Part shown: in pieces, positions 11,892-24,030 of the stretch | How positions within the stretch are numbered: position 1 is the stretch's first letter | How the letters are laid out: each line of letters opens with the position of its first letter | Assembly (NCBI GenBank): GCA_019614645.1 | Contig: JABWDB010000006.1 | Span: 1,736,001 to 1,800,000, forward strand | Origin: Stratiolaelaps scimitus | Lineage: Eukaryota > Arthropoda > Arachnida > Mesostigmata > Laelapidae | DNA length: 64,000 bases | Direction: 5' to 3' | Program-made: the position numbers and the translations under genes | The notes under the pieces: generated by a model | What the model was told of the DNA's origin: nothing | What the model saw: only the letters and a program-made list of their open reading frames with translations | Databases searched by the model: none

Positions 11892-12350
11892 TGTTGTGCT
11901 ATGGCAAAATTGCAATAAACCGCAAGGTGAATGTGTGATTCTTATAGCAGTACCTAGGTCGCTAAATTGCCATTTTCTCATCGCTGGCCCCCAGCCGGCT
12001 TTCCATGTCAGACCTCGGTACCGAGATATAGTCTCTGCACCACGCGTATGTTTAATTGTCGTGCTAATAATATGACTCAGTGTTGTCGTATTAATTTCAT
12101 ATAATTGTTTATCTTAATGTATACAATAATTAGTGGCGCAGTTGGGGACAGGGTGTCAGGCAGAAGCCGCCGTGATCACCCCTAGGCAGGCGGTGGCATT
12201 AACTCTCTGCACGGCGAAAGAAAAGCGCCGCAGAGGAAAGGACCCTTTGCGCTTGTCCCCGGTGCCGCAGACCAGCTTTTGGCAGACCCCTTCGAGGAAA
12301 TTGGCAGCGACGGGACCAAAGTCGCCTAAGGATCATCGTAGTTGATCAGG
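11892..12350 (+). mobile_element. Possible LTR/primer-binding-site remnant of a retrotransposon
   Basis: At 12134 a TGGCGCAGTTGGGGAC word resembles the TGG-initiated primer-binding sites that follow the 5' LTR in Gypsy-like elements. It is preceded, eight bases upstream, by a CA dinucleotide (12124-12125) that could end an LTR. The following 200 bases (to about 12345) are clearly more GC-rich than either flank, as a leader insertion would be, and then the sequence reverts to AT-rich. No gag or pol reading frame and no matching second LTR are visible within the window. The left boundary given is a guess at a TG start. It could equally be chance. Confidence 0.2.
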
Positions 12351-12353
12351 CCT

Positions 12354-12717
12354 AGATTTACAGTAATTGGGTATATACATTTAGCTATATATACGCAATA
12401 GCATATACGAGTGGTACTTATATTGACGAAAAAAATATACGCACACGTCCCATTATTAATGCACAAAGCAATATTATTTTGGCGTCTTTTGCCATGTTTT
12501 CCTTTAGTCTAATGTAGGTACTTACCTCTTAGCAATTCACCCTCAACGAGCCTTGGCTATATCATTTTCCCCCCTTGACTGTAATACAAACACCAGGACG
12601 GCTACGCTCCACGCTGTGAAGATAGGACACTATTCATTGTTGCTTTTTTATTGAAAGTTTAAGCACAAACCTACACACATTCATTGTGACATGCACTGTT
12701 TACCACATCAAACCGTC
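12354..12717. other. AT-rich spacer, nothing recognised
   Basis: AT-rich sequence without an open frame or repeat of note lies between the GC-rich insert and the inverted repeat. Confidence 0.5.
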
Positions 12718-12865
12718 ATTTTGCCTCCGGCAGATTTTGACGTCTCATTTTAAACACTGGCTACATAAGCAAACGGCGAAAGAGCAACCTTTTGTCACTC
12801 TCAGATGACTACCTCGCTTCCTGGATGGCTTAAAATGAGACGTCAAAATCTGCCGGAGGCAAAAT
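12718..12865. repeat. Perfect 36-bp inverted repeat with 76-bp spacer
   Basis: The left arm at 12718-12753 and the right arm at 12830-12865 are exact reverse complements over 36 bases. The arm begins ATTTTGCCTCCGGCAG and contains TGACGTCTCA. The 76-base spacer shows no further internal pairing. I see no target-site duplication at the ends (flanks CCGTC and CTAAC). It could be a small foldback or MITE-type element, or a snap-back duplication; a transcript would form a long perfect hairpin. The exact arm identity suggests recent origin. Confidence 0.9.
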
Positions 12866-14100
12866 CTAACAAAGAGAACAAGTACAAATATTTGCTTCAC
12901 TGAAATGTTGACGCGAGTAAGGTATGTCCATGTAGAAAGATAGAGTGATTCTTCTCGAGATATATGTAGATATACGTAGATATTTTGCTTTTTCAGAGTA
13001 CGGACGAGTGTCAGAGGTGGACACTAAATGAACTGAACACAATGGGCGAACACAACTGAGCTACTGACAAGGACTGAATTATTGTACATGTAGAACTTGA
13101 TCAATTGATGGGCACAACAAGAAATCAAAAGCGTACGCCATCGAGTATAGGGGAGGATGTCTATCTGGATGTGGAAGGAGACGTCAGGAGAGTTTAGGTG
13201 TCCGGGGCTTCCGTAGGAAAAGCGAAGAAATGGATCCAGCCATTTTCATGATATTGAAAATAATATTAAAAGTAATATTTGAGGCAAACTTGACCTGGGT
13301 GAACTTGAATAAAGCATGTATACCGAGGTGCAATTAGGCTATCTTATCAATTAACGTCAGTATTTTCTATCTTCGAGCACAAAGGAGTCAGTCAACTCAA
13401 TCTATAAGGCACATCTGTTGAGGAAAATCTCTAGGAATTAGCTGCCGATCGAAACCGGCATGTGTTATTCGTGGCTCCGTGGCCACAGCCAAGTATACAC
13501 CAAGCAAATGGAAAGCCGTATATTTCATCCATGTGAAGCTGAACTTGTGTGGAAACTGAAGCATCCGATTAAAAGGAGGTTGGCTACGTGCTCAGCTGAA
13601 TATACTCAAAGAAAATGGTTTCTTAAATTTTTTATGAATAAATAAAAGTCTATCCTTTGCGCTACTCTTCCCAGAGGAAAGGCAGAGTGGACGCTGTATG
13701 TAACCTATATATGATGTTGAACTTCGACTTATGACTATGTTATCTACACGTTTCATGTGCTGCGGTAAACTAGCATCTCAAGGCCCCAGCTACAGGTATC
13801 AAACTCGTTTCGACATCGTGGCTAATCTCCAGCCTTGTTTTGATCAATAAGGAGCTAATGTTTCCGCGCCTGCGAGTCCTATCGTGCTGCCGTTCTAGCC
13901 TTTTGAACAGCACTGAAATGACACGACTCACTCCCATCATTGCCCGAGTGGGTGGCTCATTGACTAGATACTCAAGAAAAGATACAATAAGGTCTCCCTG
14001 CTGCTCTGTCTCCTCCTCGTAAGTCAATTTCGTCAAGTCAGTGTTCGAGTCGTGCAATCAGATCGTTCCTAGCAATGTCTGTGTGTCCGTCTGTCACCCA
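12866..14100. other. Non-coding stretch, no gene recognised
   Basis: AT-rich sequence. The only frame of note is a 95-codon one on the minus strand at 13770-14057, with a plausible amino-acid mix but no family resemblance. Confidence 0.45.
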
Positions 14101-15900
14101 GCCAGCCCACTCGTCCTCAGTGATCGACGAGTTTGTGGCCAAAATAGGTTAGCAGAGTGAGAAGGTGCGCCGACGAGGTGCGCCGAAGACCGAGGTTAGC
14201 TGTCTAGCAAGTCGAATCAGACTCATGAAGACATCACACGACCGAAAGGGGCCACCGCCATCACCACCGCCGCTGGTTAGTTGGCTTCCTCTAGAAAACG
14301 GCGATGACGATGAGAACCTTTGCGGCTGCTGCCGCCGCTGTTGTTGGCGGCGAATGAAGGAATTGCCGCTTAACGCTACCTCATTGCTGGACCGTGCACC
14401 GTGCCTGTGCAACCAGCACCTCAACAACCGACTAACGATCCGACCACATTGGCGCAATCTCGTTAGCTCTGCTTTGTCGGTGAGAGCGAGAGAGAGAAAG
14501 AGAGTAAAGATGGAGAACAGAGAGAACCAATGAGGATGAGGGCGATGGGTTGGGGATCCTGTCCGTCCTGCGTGCCCTCTTGTGTTCTGTTCAGCTGTTC
14601 GTTCGGTTCGCTCTCCCGCTAGACAGCCCTGCTCAGTGCAGGTTTCTTGTACAACTCTCCCTTCTTCTCTTCCTCACTCTGTCACTCGTACTACATTTTA
14701 CCTTGTACTCGTCCTCGGGCCGGCAGCAGCCAGACATGGGAGTTGTGTGAGTCGATAAAGGTCTGCGATTCTGCTGCTGCTCCCCGTCTTGCTGTTGGTT
14801 CTTTGCTGTGGTCTGCCTCGGCAGGGGGGGTCGGGGGGCAAAGCAGGCAACGAAGAACTGCGGGATCGGTTTCCCCGCCAGGAGGTCGACGGCCAGGCCC
14901 ATCGAGGCCAGCAGCAACGAAGGAGGAGAAAGGAGAAGAAAGGACGACGACGACGAGGAGGGGAAAAAGCAGAGAATGAGAGCTCATTGTCGAATATACT
15001 TTGCCTTTGCGGCCACCGCGCCGCAAAGTCGCTCGCTCGTTTGCTCTTCCTGCCTGATCACTACCAGTAGGTACTACAACCACGGCCACGACTACCAAGT
15101 TCTCTTCCGCACTATCTAAAGGAGACCGACTGCGGTCGCCAATTGTCTGTTCCTTCCTCCCATCCAGCTGGGCCCCCATCACCGGTCCGCCAGTACGACT
15201 ACTAGTACCAACCACTACGGCTTGTCCTAGCCATTCTCCGGCAGCTGGCTCCAGAGAGACCTTTTCCCAAGGAGTTCGGAAAGATGGGGTCGGGCCGGCG
15301 GCTTCGCCGGCTAGCCGAGCTGGCATCGTGGTCGTACATGGACCGGACGGGAAGGGACTTCCAGTTCACGGCGAAATGGCTAGCGGCCGACTGACTTGAT
15401 GGTATGATGGCGAAATGCATGCCAATCCAAAGCTGGCAAACGATGGCAAGATAGAACATGTCAGGAGGGCAAAATGAGAGAGCCCGGTACGCGTGAGTGA
15501 TACAGGAATCAACAGAAGAAGAGGAGGATGCGAGCAAAACAGACGAGAGAGACACAGTAGTAACGGTACTTGAAACTAAGTCCTTATACGTGAAAGCAAA
15601 GACGGCATGGGAGGTGAAGCAGACGAGGACGCGACGCGCGGATCTGCCAATTAGACGGTATGGGCTACTAAAAGCCACTCGGCGTTTTTCGAAGTGACCT
15701 ATGCTTGGAAGGACGCTACAAATCAATTTGGTGATTAAGGTCGTGACTACTGGGCATCCTTTAAACCCATCCGATGGTTGACACTGCGTACTAACTTGGT
15801 GCGGGTTCATGACAAACATTATCCGTAAGGTATGACAATTTCCAGCATAAGGAGTCAGCCCAATCGAACTGATTTTAACGGGGGCTAAACGAAACAATAC
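14100..15900. other. GC-rich island with long overlapping open frames
   Basis: Composition shifts sharply to GC-rich with CGA/GAG triplets. Minus-strand frames are open over 14691-15326 (211 codons) and 15202-15897 (231 codons, beginning at a non-ATG codon), while plus-strand frames are open across much of 14165-15119. The double-stranded openness is partly compositional. CpG-containing islands like this often mark promoters and first exons, so a minus-strand gene start is plausible. Confidence 0.35.
14702..14987 (-). CDS. Candidate first coding exon of a secreted protein (hypothetical)
   Basis: A minus-strand ATG at 14987 with A at -3 opens a frame whose first residues form a good signal-peptide pattern. 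A short polar start is followed by a hydrophobic core (about residues 5-19, LLFPLLVVVVLSS) and small residues FVAAG for cleavage. The following 65 or so residues are Pro/Gly-rich with a CLLCPP motif. The frame reaches AAG/GTAAAA, a good splice donor, at 14702/14701, which would make an exon of 286 bases. Against it, the Val run comes from a (GTC)n repeat, a second minus-strand frame reads the same DNA differently, and I recognise no family. No downstream exon was identified. Confidence 0.2.
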
Positions 15901-16925
15901 TTACTTAGTAATGTAGTTATTCGTTTGCTATTGTTAATAAATTAAATATCGAACATATAGAAGGAACTAGACATTTCCAGTAAGTGTTTTTGTAACGTCT
16001 GGCTCTACTTGCAACATCCAATAGCAGCTATTGATGATTTATGTACTAAAACACATTTTCCCATTAATCTATTATGCGTAGAAGGTGACATCTATACGCC
16101 GAGATTGTCACAGGCGGTCACTGAGTGACGTTCTCCCGTTGTAGTGATGCAAGGGGACCACACCAGTTAGCAAAGATAATATCCACATATCGGGCTGTAG
16201 CCGATTGCAGAGCCAACCACTGTTATTATCAGCTGTAGGACGTCTCTAGCGGTTCCATGATGTATGTAAACTATCAAGGCTACCCTGAGTGTACGTTAGA
16301 ACTCTCCAATCGCACGTCGGCTGCGAACTCCTAGAGGCGAACCGCCGTCGCCGCCGCCAGGAGGCTGATACCAGGAGGAGGTTCAAAGATAGCGCGATCG
16401 ACCAAGTAAACATTGAGTGGATGGATGGATATACTACGGACGACTGTCGAGAAGGTGGACGCCAAGGTCATCATTTAGGGAAGTACATCGAGAAGAGACT
16501 CGCTCTTCAATTGAGAGCAAGGTCCTCAACAATGACTCAACGTTCATTTGTGTACCACCGCATAGTGAGAAATTCGTGGACGTGCACAGCTTCGCTGTGC
16601 TCAGCTTGGTGATTGGGTGGCGTCACATTGTATGCCACCACTTTGTCGCACGTACGAGGCGGTCACTTTAGTCATGATTAATTAATGTACGTATTTAGTG
16701 ATTATTTTAGAGAAAAACTTGCCCAGACTTTGAACGTGGAGCTGTGAACCTACTTGAAACATTTCGTATATGGGCGTATATGTGTTAAGGTGATCATATA
16801 TAATGGTTTTAATAAAAAAAAATAGTATCTGATTATATATTCCCAATATAACCCAGACTCATGGTGGATCATCCTCATTTTGGGGTAACAACACACTATC
16901 CACACACGAAGATATTCCCTCACTC

Positions 16926-16943
16926 ATATATATATATATATAT
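16926..16943. repeat. (TA)n microsatellite
   Basis: Alternating A and T for about 18 bases. Confidence 0.85.
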
Positions 16944-18733
16944 TATTGTTCTTAGTGAGAGAAAGGCACTTCTCAATTAAACTTCCTTGCATAAAATATT
17001 ACTCATTAAATTATAGACATTTTCTCTTACTAAATTCAGTTACTACATTACGGATTGATGGTGACAGTGTCTATGTCGCATCACCTTCATCATCGAAAAA
17101 TCTTGTCATTTCACAATTGAAATACTCGGCTTCTCCAAACATCCAGCTGGGAATCACACCGAAACACAAGAACAAACACCCTCATCCGTTTCCCCCTTTA
17201 TATATTTAACTAAAGGGGACCTCGCCGCCTTGCAGCCTCTCTCGCAGCTCCGTCTCTTCTCCTGCCCGTGCTTATTATGTCCACTGCTGTTTTCGTCATC
17301 GAATCAGTAGACACTGTGGTGACCACAAATCGGCGATGATGTCCTAGCCACCGTCCGGCTGTCGTACGACGAAGGTCCCACAGGGCCTTGTCGTCCTTAT
17401 CCGGCGGCGTTGTTGTCTGCAACTACCACTACCACTACTACTACTTTCTTCGATCTATTCTCATTCCCTCATGCATGCCTATCGCATGTAGAGGCAGTAA
17501 GGGTTCGATTCACTGTTCTACGATCGACAGTTTCAGTCTCTCTCGATGCCAGCAGTGAAGACTGCCGATATCTTGTTCTTCTTCTTCTTCTACTTCTTCT
17601 CTTGTGATCATGTCGTCGTCTGACATGGTCCCGCCCCATGTTCGGCTCGGTACAGTAGTACCGTGCCCATAGCCCAGCTATGGCTTAATCCTCTTGCCCG
17701 TGATAAGCGAGAGCGGCATTGCGAGCAAGGGCGGACAGACAATAAGAGCAAATAGCGAGCTGCAAACAACAACAACAACAACAACACTAACGGAGGAGGC
17801 GGCGGCGGCATCGGCGACGGCTACGACAACGATGAGGGCCATGCTCTCCCATTGTGGTGGTTAGATCATGATGCGAGCCCCCATTGGTGATGGTGGCGGC
17901 CGTCTATCATTGTAGATATGTCGGCCTTAATTCACTGCTCACTCTGTGCTGCTCTGCTGTGCCTAGTCCGTCGCTCAGTCACTCGTATGCGTAAAGTCCG
18001 GAGTGGTGGCGGCAGCAGCAACGGTAGCAACCACACGAACAGCTTCATGCATGTTATACTATTGTTGTTCACTTGTTCCTGTTCGCTGAAAGGCCGCATT
18101 GGTTTTGATCGCTTGTTGAACAATCGGCTCAATCGGCTGTCACCAGCTAGCGAAGGTACCGGCATTGACAAAACACACGCACACACACACTTATTGGCTT
18201 CTTCTATACAGTACCCGTAGTATAGACACCGCGTTCTTGTCGGCTGCTCGACACCAGTTAGACCTATCAAGCTTCTATGGAGCAGTTTTCGCAAGTGGAG
18301 AAGTGACTGTGGGCGTTCCGCTCATTCAATGGTGATACACTGCAGTCCGAAGTTGGACTACACTGGTCTTCAATTGCGCATTCACTCCAAGCCGAACTCA
18401 TCCACTCGGTGATGTCGGGCGCGCTTCGGTCAGATCACACCGGTTCAACCGGCTCTGTCGGTCATCGAGGAGCTGCGATTCCTGGTTCTCGCAACTTGCA
18501 GTATTGGTGAAGAAAGCGTTTGCGTGCGCTACACGCCTCCGTGCTATTCTTGTCTAGTTTACTATACAAAGCTTCAGTGGCCGCGCCCGCCCTGGCTACT
18601 CAACGGCTCCGTGTCGCTAACATAGAGGGGAGAGAGAGACAGAGATGCTCTTTTCTTTACCGCCTTTATATAGGTAGCTGTACTGCACATTGGGTCACGT
18701 TCTCTTGAGGCACGGCCTCTTGGATGGCGGTTC

Positions 18734-18757
18734 GCTAAAGATGCCAACATCTTTAGC
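18734..18757. repeat. Perfect 10-bp hairpin with 4-base loop
   Basis: GCTAAAGATG and its exact reverse complement flank the loop CCAA. This is compact and stable but too short for a miRNA precursor. No flanking U-run or gene context suggests a function. Confidence 0.8.
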
Positions 18758-21700
18758 AAGTCATTGTACAACATGACAGTATATCTGTCGGGTCGAAACA
18801 GAGTTCGTTGTTCGTGTAATTTACATAAAGATAAAAACGAAGATTCGACTGTGCTATGTGGGAAAAACATGAACATTTGTATCTATCATTGTATGAAAAT
18901 TAATTTAATGATATAAGTTACATTTGTTATATAAGGTTTGAAAATGATCATATATGAGACTGCTATCAACCGCCGCGTTGCAGGTGTTTTTTTTCAATTA
19001 AGAAAACGTATCCACTATATTGTACAATATCTAGACTTTGACATTCAGTAATCTACCGGCCCAAATGAGGCGACCTCTTCGTTGTGCTATGTGTTTCAAG
19101 AGGGCAAAACGCGATGGACCTGCACACATCTGTAGGCGGCAGCATGCAACGAGCTGGAAAGGGCCTCCCGTAAAGGACATCAGAGCAGACGATGTCACGC
19201 TAAGGGTGAACGTCGGAACTTTCTAACTCAGCAAAGCTTAATCAGCTTCAAATTGTCAGCTGAAATTTGGAACAATAACCAGATGCATGACATTTGCAAG
19301 TGCGATAAAGTTAGCCTTTCAAGGCTTGTACCACTAAAACGACCTGGTTATCCTCAAGGACTTAATTGTTGCTCTCCGTGGTGGACGTCCCTTCGTAGGT
19401 CCTCATCTGTTTTTAATTTACCATACTTAAGAGACCAAACTAGTGTGTGTGTGTGACCGTCTGATGTCTGATGGTGTACGAGATTCGACACGCCTATGTG
19501 GTTCACTGTTGGCGGCAGTGACGACGATACATTGAAATTGTCTATGAGCAAACTGTTCGATGATTCATCGAAAAACATACAATGTTCATTTCAAGCGGGT
19601 CGCAACGAAACCTACATTAGTAAAACGAGAAACATTTGCATATATAACCACCGTGGCTGGAGCAAATCAAGAGAAAAAATATCACCCACGTAACGGAAAG
19701 ACCCGCCCACCTATACGCGTTACACGTCAACCATCCCCTCTCCGTGGAGATATCAATCATCATTTGACATCCAGAGCCTGGAGGGTTCGTTCAGCCAGAT
19801 AGATAGGGACACTCCTCTCCTTCACATAGACCACTGAAGCGATAAATATGGATTCATAACATTAACGTCGAATAAATAGTGTTACTTATGTTGTATCTTG
19901 CCAGTGACTCACCTGTGCTTCAACCTCGATCGGCCCCATCAGCCAATTCCCGAAGGGATATTCGTCACGAAAAATCACATCTGCATCGAAAGGGGAACAC
20001 CGACTGCCAATACTTCTCAATCAGGCAACCTTGGCTTCACGTCCAGAATCAGTCCCTAGATAGCAGAAGTGTATACCCAAACCCAGAGACATTTCGATAT
20101 GGCACACAGACGTAACCGTATAGACGTGTAACCAAGAAATGTTTTCGGGCTGTCTCTCTCTCACCCTTGAGCATTTCACGTCCACGGTGTTGTTTTTGCA
20201 TTGCGTTGTACGAATGGATATCTAAATGAAAATGTGCTACTGAAAATGCGCAGCGCCATCGGGCTCGGCGTAGCCGTCGAACCACACGCTAAGTCAACTA
20301 AATAACTAAGTAAACGTCTAACCAGACACACGCTTGGAAGTCTCACTCGCTCTAAGAGCTAGTGCTAAACAGGGGCGCATACCTACTTCAGAGATGGTAC
20401 TACCTTTACATTTACTATTTACTGAACAGATCTGAAAATGATAGCACATTGAAGAATCGACCATAGTTGTATCGAAACATTAGACCATATAATTCACAAT
20501 GAAATCGAACTTATTTATTTACTTATTTATTTTTTTGAGACTCGAGCGTATTAATTATTTTTAGTATTATTATTATTTGATAACGATTGTTCGTGTAAAT
20601 GAATTTGACTACCTTCTCAAATTCGGCATAAAGAACCATATGGAAAGTTGATAACTTCCTCAGTTGCAATTTATTTACCTATTATTGTACTTCGTTGGCA
20701 AAGTCGCTACAGACTTAGACGCATTTAACCTTGGAAAGGATTTAAATAAGTCGCCGTAAACCAATTTGATTCTATCAATGAAAAACAAATAGACACCAAG
20801 AAAGTCCGCGTGTTATGCATTTTAACTCAGTCCCCCTTGACACTGAGCCACACCTATGCGCATAGTTCGAAAGAGTCAATCAGAAAAGTACAACCAAATT
20901 TCCGTCTGGGTACAATTGTGTCCTTCAAAAATATGTAAGTGAAATCGAAAAGAGCTGGGAAGTCGCCTAGCAGATAACTCGATCAACAACTCAAAAACAG
21001 AGGGATCATTTTCGAGTGTCTTACCCAAATACTTCAAGTTAGCCGTCTGTTGGCAAAGAGCGAGAAAAATCGACCGTGACAAACGCTACAACAAGTGACG
21101 CGAGTGATTAAAGGGGGGAACTGTGTAACTTTCTAAATTATTGTATATCTACATTTTGTTTTCCTTTATCGAAAATAAATAAATCATCACTTTCTCAATG
21201 AGCACTCCTAAATTGACTTCGTCTATGGAGCAAATCTGTCACGCACTTTGATTAAACCTGCTGCACTTTTTGGCTGACTAGACCAAGGCGGGAAGTAGCA
21301 ATGTGGGTGTATAGACGAATCGATCGGCACGATTAACTCAACATGCCCTCCATATATATGTGATACATGCACGTTGTCGTCCATATCTCAACAGTACACG
21401 ATCGATTGTACAAGCATTGTTATCGACGTGTCAATCATAATTAGTATTCAACGCAGCCACAAACTTGGGCCTTGGCGAAACCCGGAACATATCCAATCAG
21501 GTCCTGGCTAACTGAACGTCCCATCGGACGGGTCTGGCTGGAGGACAAGCTCCTCGTCATCTAATCGAGGAATACATATGCATTGATCTCAATCGTATCA
21601 CAAAATGAACTGAATGTTAAGGCTCGTTGCTTAAGCATCGTTGCTTTGTCATAATCGTCAAGTTTTCACAACAAACTTCAATCTCGGCCTGCGAAGGGAA

Positions 21701-22380
21701 GGGACTTAAGCTTCGACGCAAACGCCCAGCGCTATTGGCCAAGAAAATATCGGCCACCACTCGTCCACAACAGCAGCTCTGAATGTCTGATCTGTCGTAC
21801 GAACGGAACGGAGGCAGTACTAAGCTAATCGGATCATTCAGTGTTTCTCTGTTCGTTACTTTTTCTTCGCCAGTTACAGCCAAATCACTGTCATTGCTCA
21901 TTTCTGCCGAGGCTCTAGGGGACCTTGATCGGAAGTGTGACGAATGTCCTTCACTATCTGATTGCGCTGCAAACCCAACTCCATAGGACAGTTGATCTCG
22001 ACGGGTGGGCGTGGTGATGCAAGATCTTCGCGATGATGGCTACGACTGACACGAGAGCGAACTCTTTTATTTTCATTCGCACAATCTCTCTGGTAGATCA
22101 GTGAATGGGTGGTAGACTGTAGAGCAATGAGCAATTAGCATAACAGTACAGTGACAGTGCTGTATACAATGCTTACTGCATAGGATTCAATTGAATTGCA
22201 TTGGAAATGCTTAATTGAACTGAATCGACATCCGCGAACAAAGAGTTTGCGAGAACCGCTACGGTTTAGGTAGACCTAGCCTAACGCTATGTTGAGGCTC
22301 AATATTGTATGTTTGAGATGTCAAGCATGCTACTGGAGATATGCTAGATGAGCGTATAGGTAGGGACCTACGAAGATACT

Positions 22381-23060
22381 AAGTATTACAGTGAGGACGA
22401 TACGTACAGCAACGATGCGGCGTTGTCTGACGCTCTGCAGGCCAGACATTAGTGACCATGGCTACTGGGTGACAAGTAAGAGACTACGCTCCTTAGCCTT
22501 CGACGACGTCGTTACTAGCCGGCAGACACGAGTGAAGGACCAAACCGAGTTAGCGCGAAGCATGGGCACATGACCGGGGGGGGGCGTGCTGCGCACATCC
22601 ATCCGATAAGATCCCGTAAGATCGACGATGGGCGACGCCTTTTCCGGCTGGCCACGGAGCTCGGCCGGAAGAACGCGCAGCGGATAGCTAAGAGCAGTAG
22701 ACGAAGGTGTAGAGACGGAAGGAAAATGGGAAAAGTACCAGAGGTAGCAGGACGTGAAGGGCAGGAGACGACATTTGCAATGCAGAACATAACAGCTGTT
22801 GTTACAGATTCATGCAACGAGAGGCTGCTGGCGGCAATGGCCGGACGCAGGCAACGAAGGCTCATAGAACTATGCTGATAGCGAACGCGTACTGGAGAGC
22901 GGAGCCAGCGTGGCAATCACAGCGGAACTCGGCGGGTACCGCAGCTGCAAAAGTAGATGCAGAGAGAAAAGCAAGTAATGCAGGCGCCGGATGGAAGTGG
23001 ACAGAGAATGAACAATTGAATATGAAAGTCAAGGATGATTCGCGTCACCCCTAGATTATT
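22381..23060. other. GC-rich, purine-biased patch, no gene recognised
   Basis: The plus strand is rich in G and A with open frames at 22570-22878 and 22812-23054. The minus strand is open at 22515-22916. The translations are Arg/Gly/Ala-rich and match no family I know. Triplet composition probably explains the open frames. Confidence 0.35.
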
Positions 23061-24030
23061 AACTCATAAGTCCATACATAAAAATAAACGTAAAAAAGAT
23101 AATTTAATAGAAGAGATCTGGAATGAGGCAGGGATTGATCAGGCGATCGGAGAAACGTTTGATAGCTTCCCAGCGGAGTCGTAGGGTTGAGGGATGCGGG
23201 CATCTGCAATGACAATTGCTACAAGTCGAGAGAGCGATGTCCATGTCAGAGAGGCAGCGACTTCAGGAAGAGCAAGAACTGTGCCACAGGAATCACTGGA
23301 AGTAGGAGCCTCTCAATCTATAATACGTAATCCCACTGGTAAATGAATTTTTTTTCCAACTGATTCTCGGTCAATATTTAACGTCCTCGGTCAATATTTA
23401 TACCACGACTCTCGGTCAATATTTAACTTCTACGAGTATCACTACCTGATGGGTGCGATCACTCTGCCTCGGGTCTGTTCAAATTCTCAACTACAATAAT
23501 GCGACAACTAGCGCAATCCTTCACGGTTCAATAGGACGTGTCTTCTTCTCTTAAAAGTGTTCAACAATGTAAGCCTGTATAATGCAAGTGTAATCGACCA
23601 GCAATAGGCGTCGGACTCTCCTTACAGAAAACAAGGTGTTCAAACTCCTTGTTCCTTCATATATGCAAGACGACCCCAAATAAGGCTTTTCTGGTGTGTC
23701 TCTCGCCACACATGTGACAATTCCCCGTAATGCACGATCTATATATATATATATCATACGTGCCAGATCTTACCCCTTCCATACAAGAGTGCAAGTTGTC
23801 TCCCTCTACCTAAGACAACTTGCTTCCGTCATATCTGTCATTCCGATTATGTGCGCACGGCTGGCAGAGAAGGAAATTGTTATATGAAGTGGTTTCTACT
23901 GCTGTAGTTGATTCGCCTATTCTCATATCGAGTAAGCGAAGTGTTGCCAAAGTAGAGGCTTTGCAGGCGCATCGCTCCGCGCCTACGAGTCGGCCTTGGC
24001 AACGGGCAATGTGGCTGTGGGGGATAGAAA
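23061..24030. other. Non-coding stretch, nothing recognised apart from small repeats
   Basis: No convincing open frame is present. It contains a B-box-like word at 23131-23141 (listed with the tRNA-like fragments), the spaced triple repeat at 23366-23425 and a short (TA)n run near 23741-23752. Confidence 0.4.
23366..23425. repeat. Three spaced copies of a 15-bp motif
   Basis: CTCGGTCAATATTTA occurs exactly three times, at 23366-23380, 23386-23400 and 23411-23425, separated by unrelated 5- and 10-base spacers. Reverse-complemented it reads TAAATATTGACCGAG, whose TATTGAC part resembles a forkhead (FoxA-type) site. It may be a cluster of binding sites or a degraded tandem repeat. Confidence 0.85.

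Larger units (their letters stand above)
15901..22380. other. Mostly non-coding stretch, no gene recognised
   Basis: Open frames are short or begin at non-ATG codons, for example 16289-16612. GC- and triplet-rich patches lie at about 17210-18500, including (CTT)n at 17577-17602 and (CAA)n at 17765-17787. The rest is AT-rich. A (TA)n run lies at 16926-16943 and a short perfect hairpin at 18734-18757. Confidence 0.45.

Noticed and set aside
15202..15897. 231-codon minus-strand open frame
   Set aside because: It begins at a TTG rather than ATG, lies in a GC-rich island where both strands are open, and shows no recognisable domain. Kept only as part of the island description.
22186..22228. Imperfect hairpin of GATTCAATTGAA-type words
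   Set aside because: Pairing needs several gaps, the stem is short and AT-rich, and such structures are common by chance.
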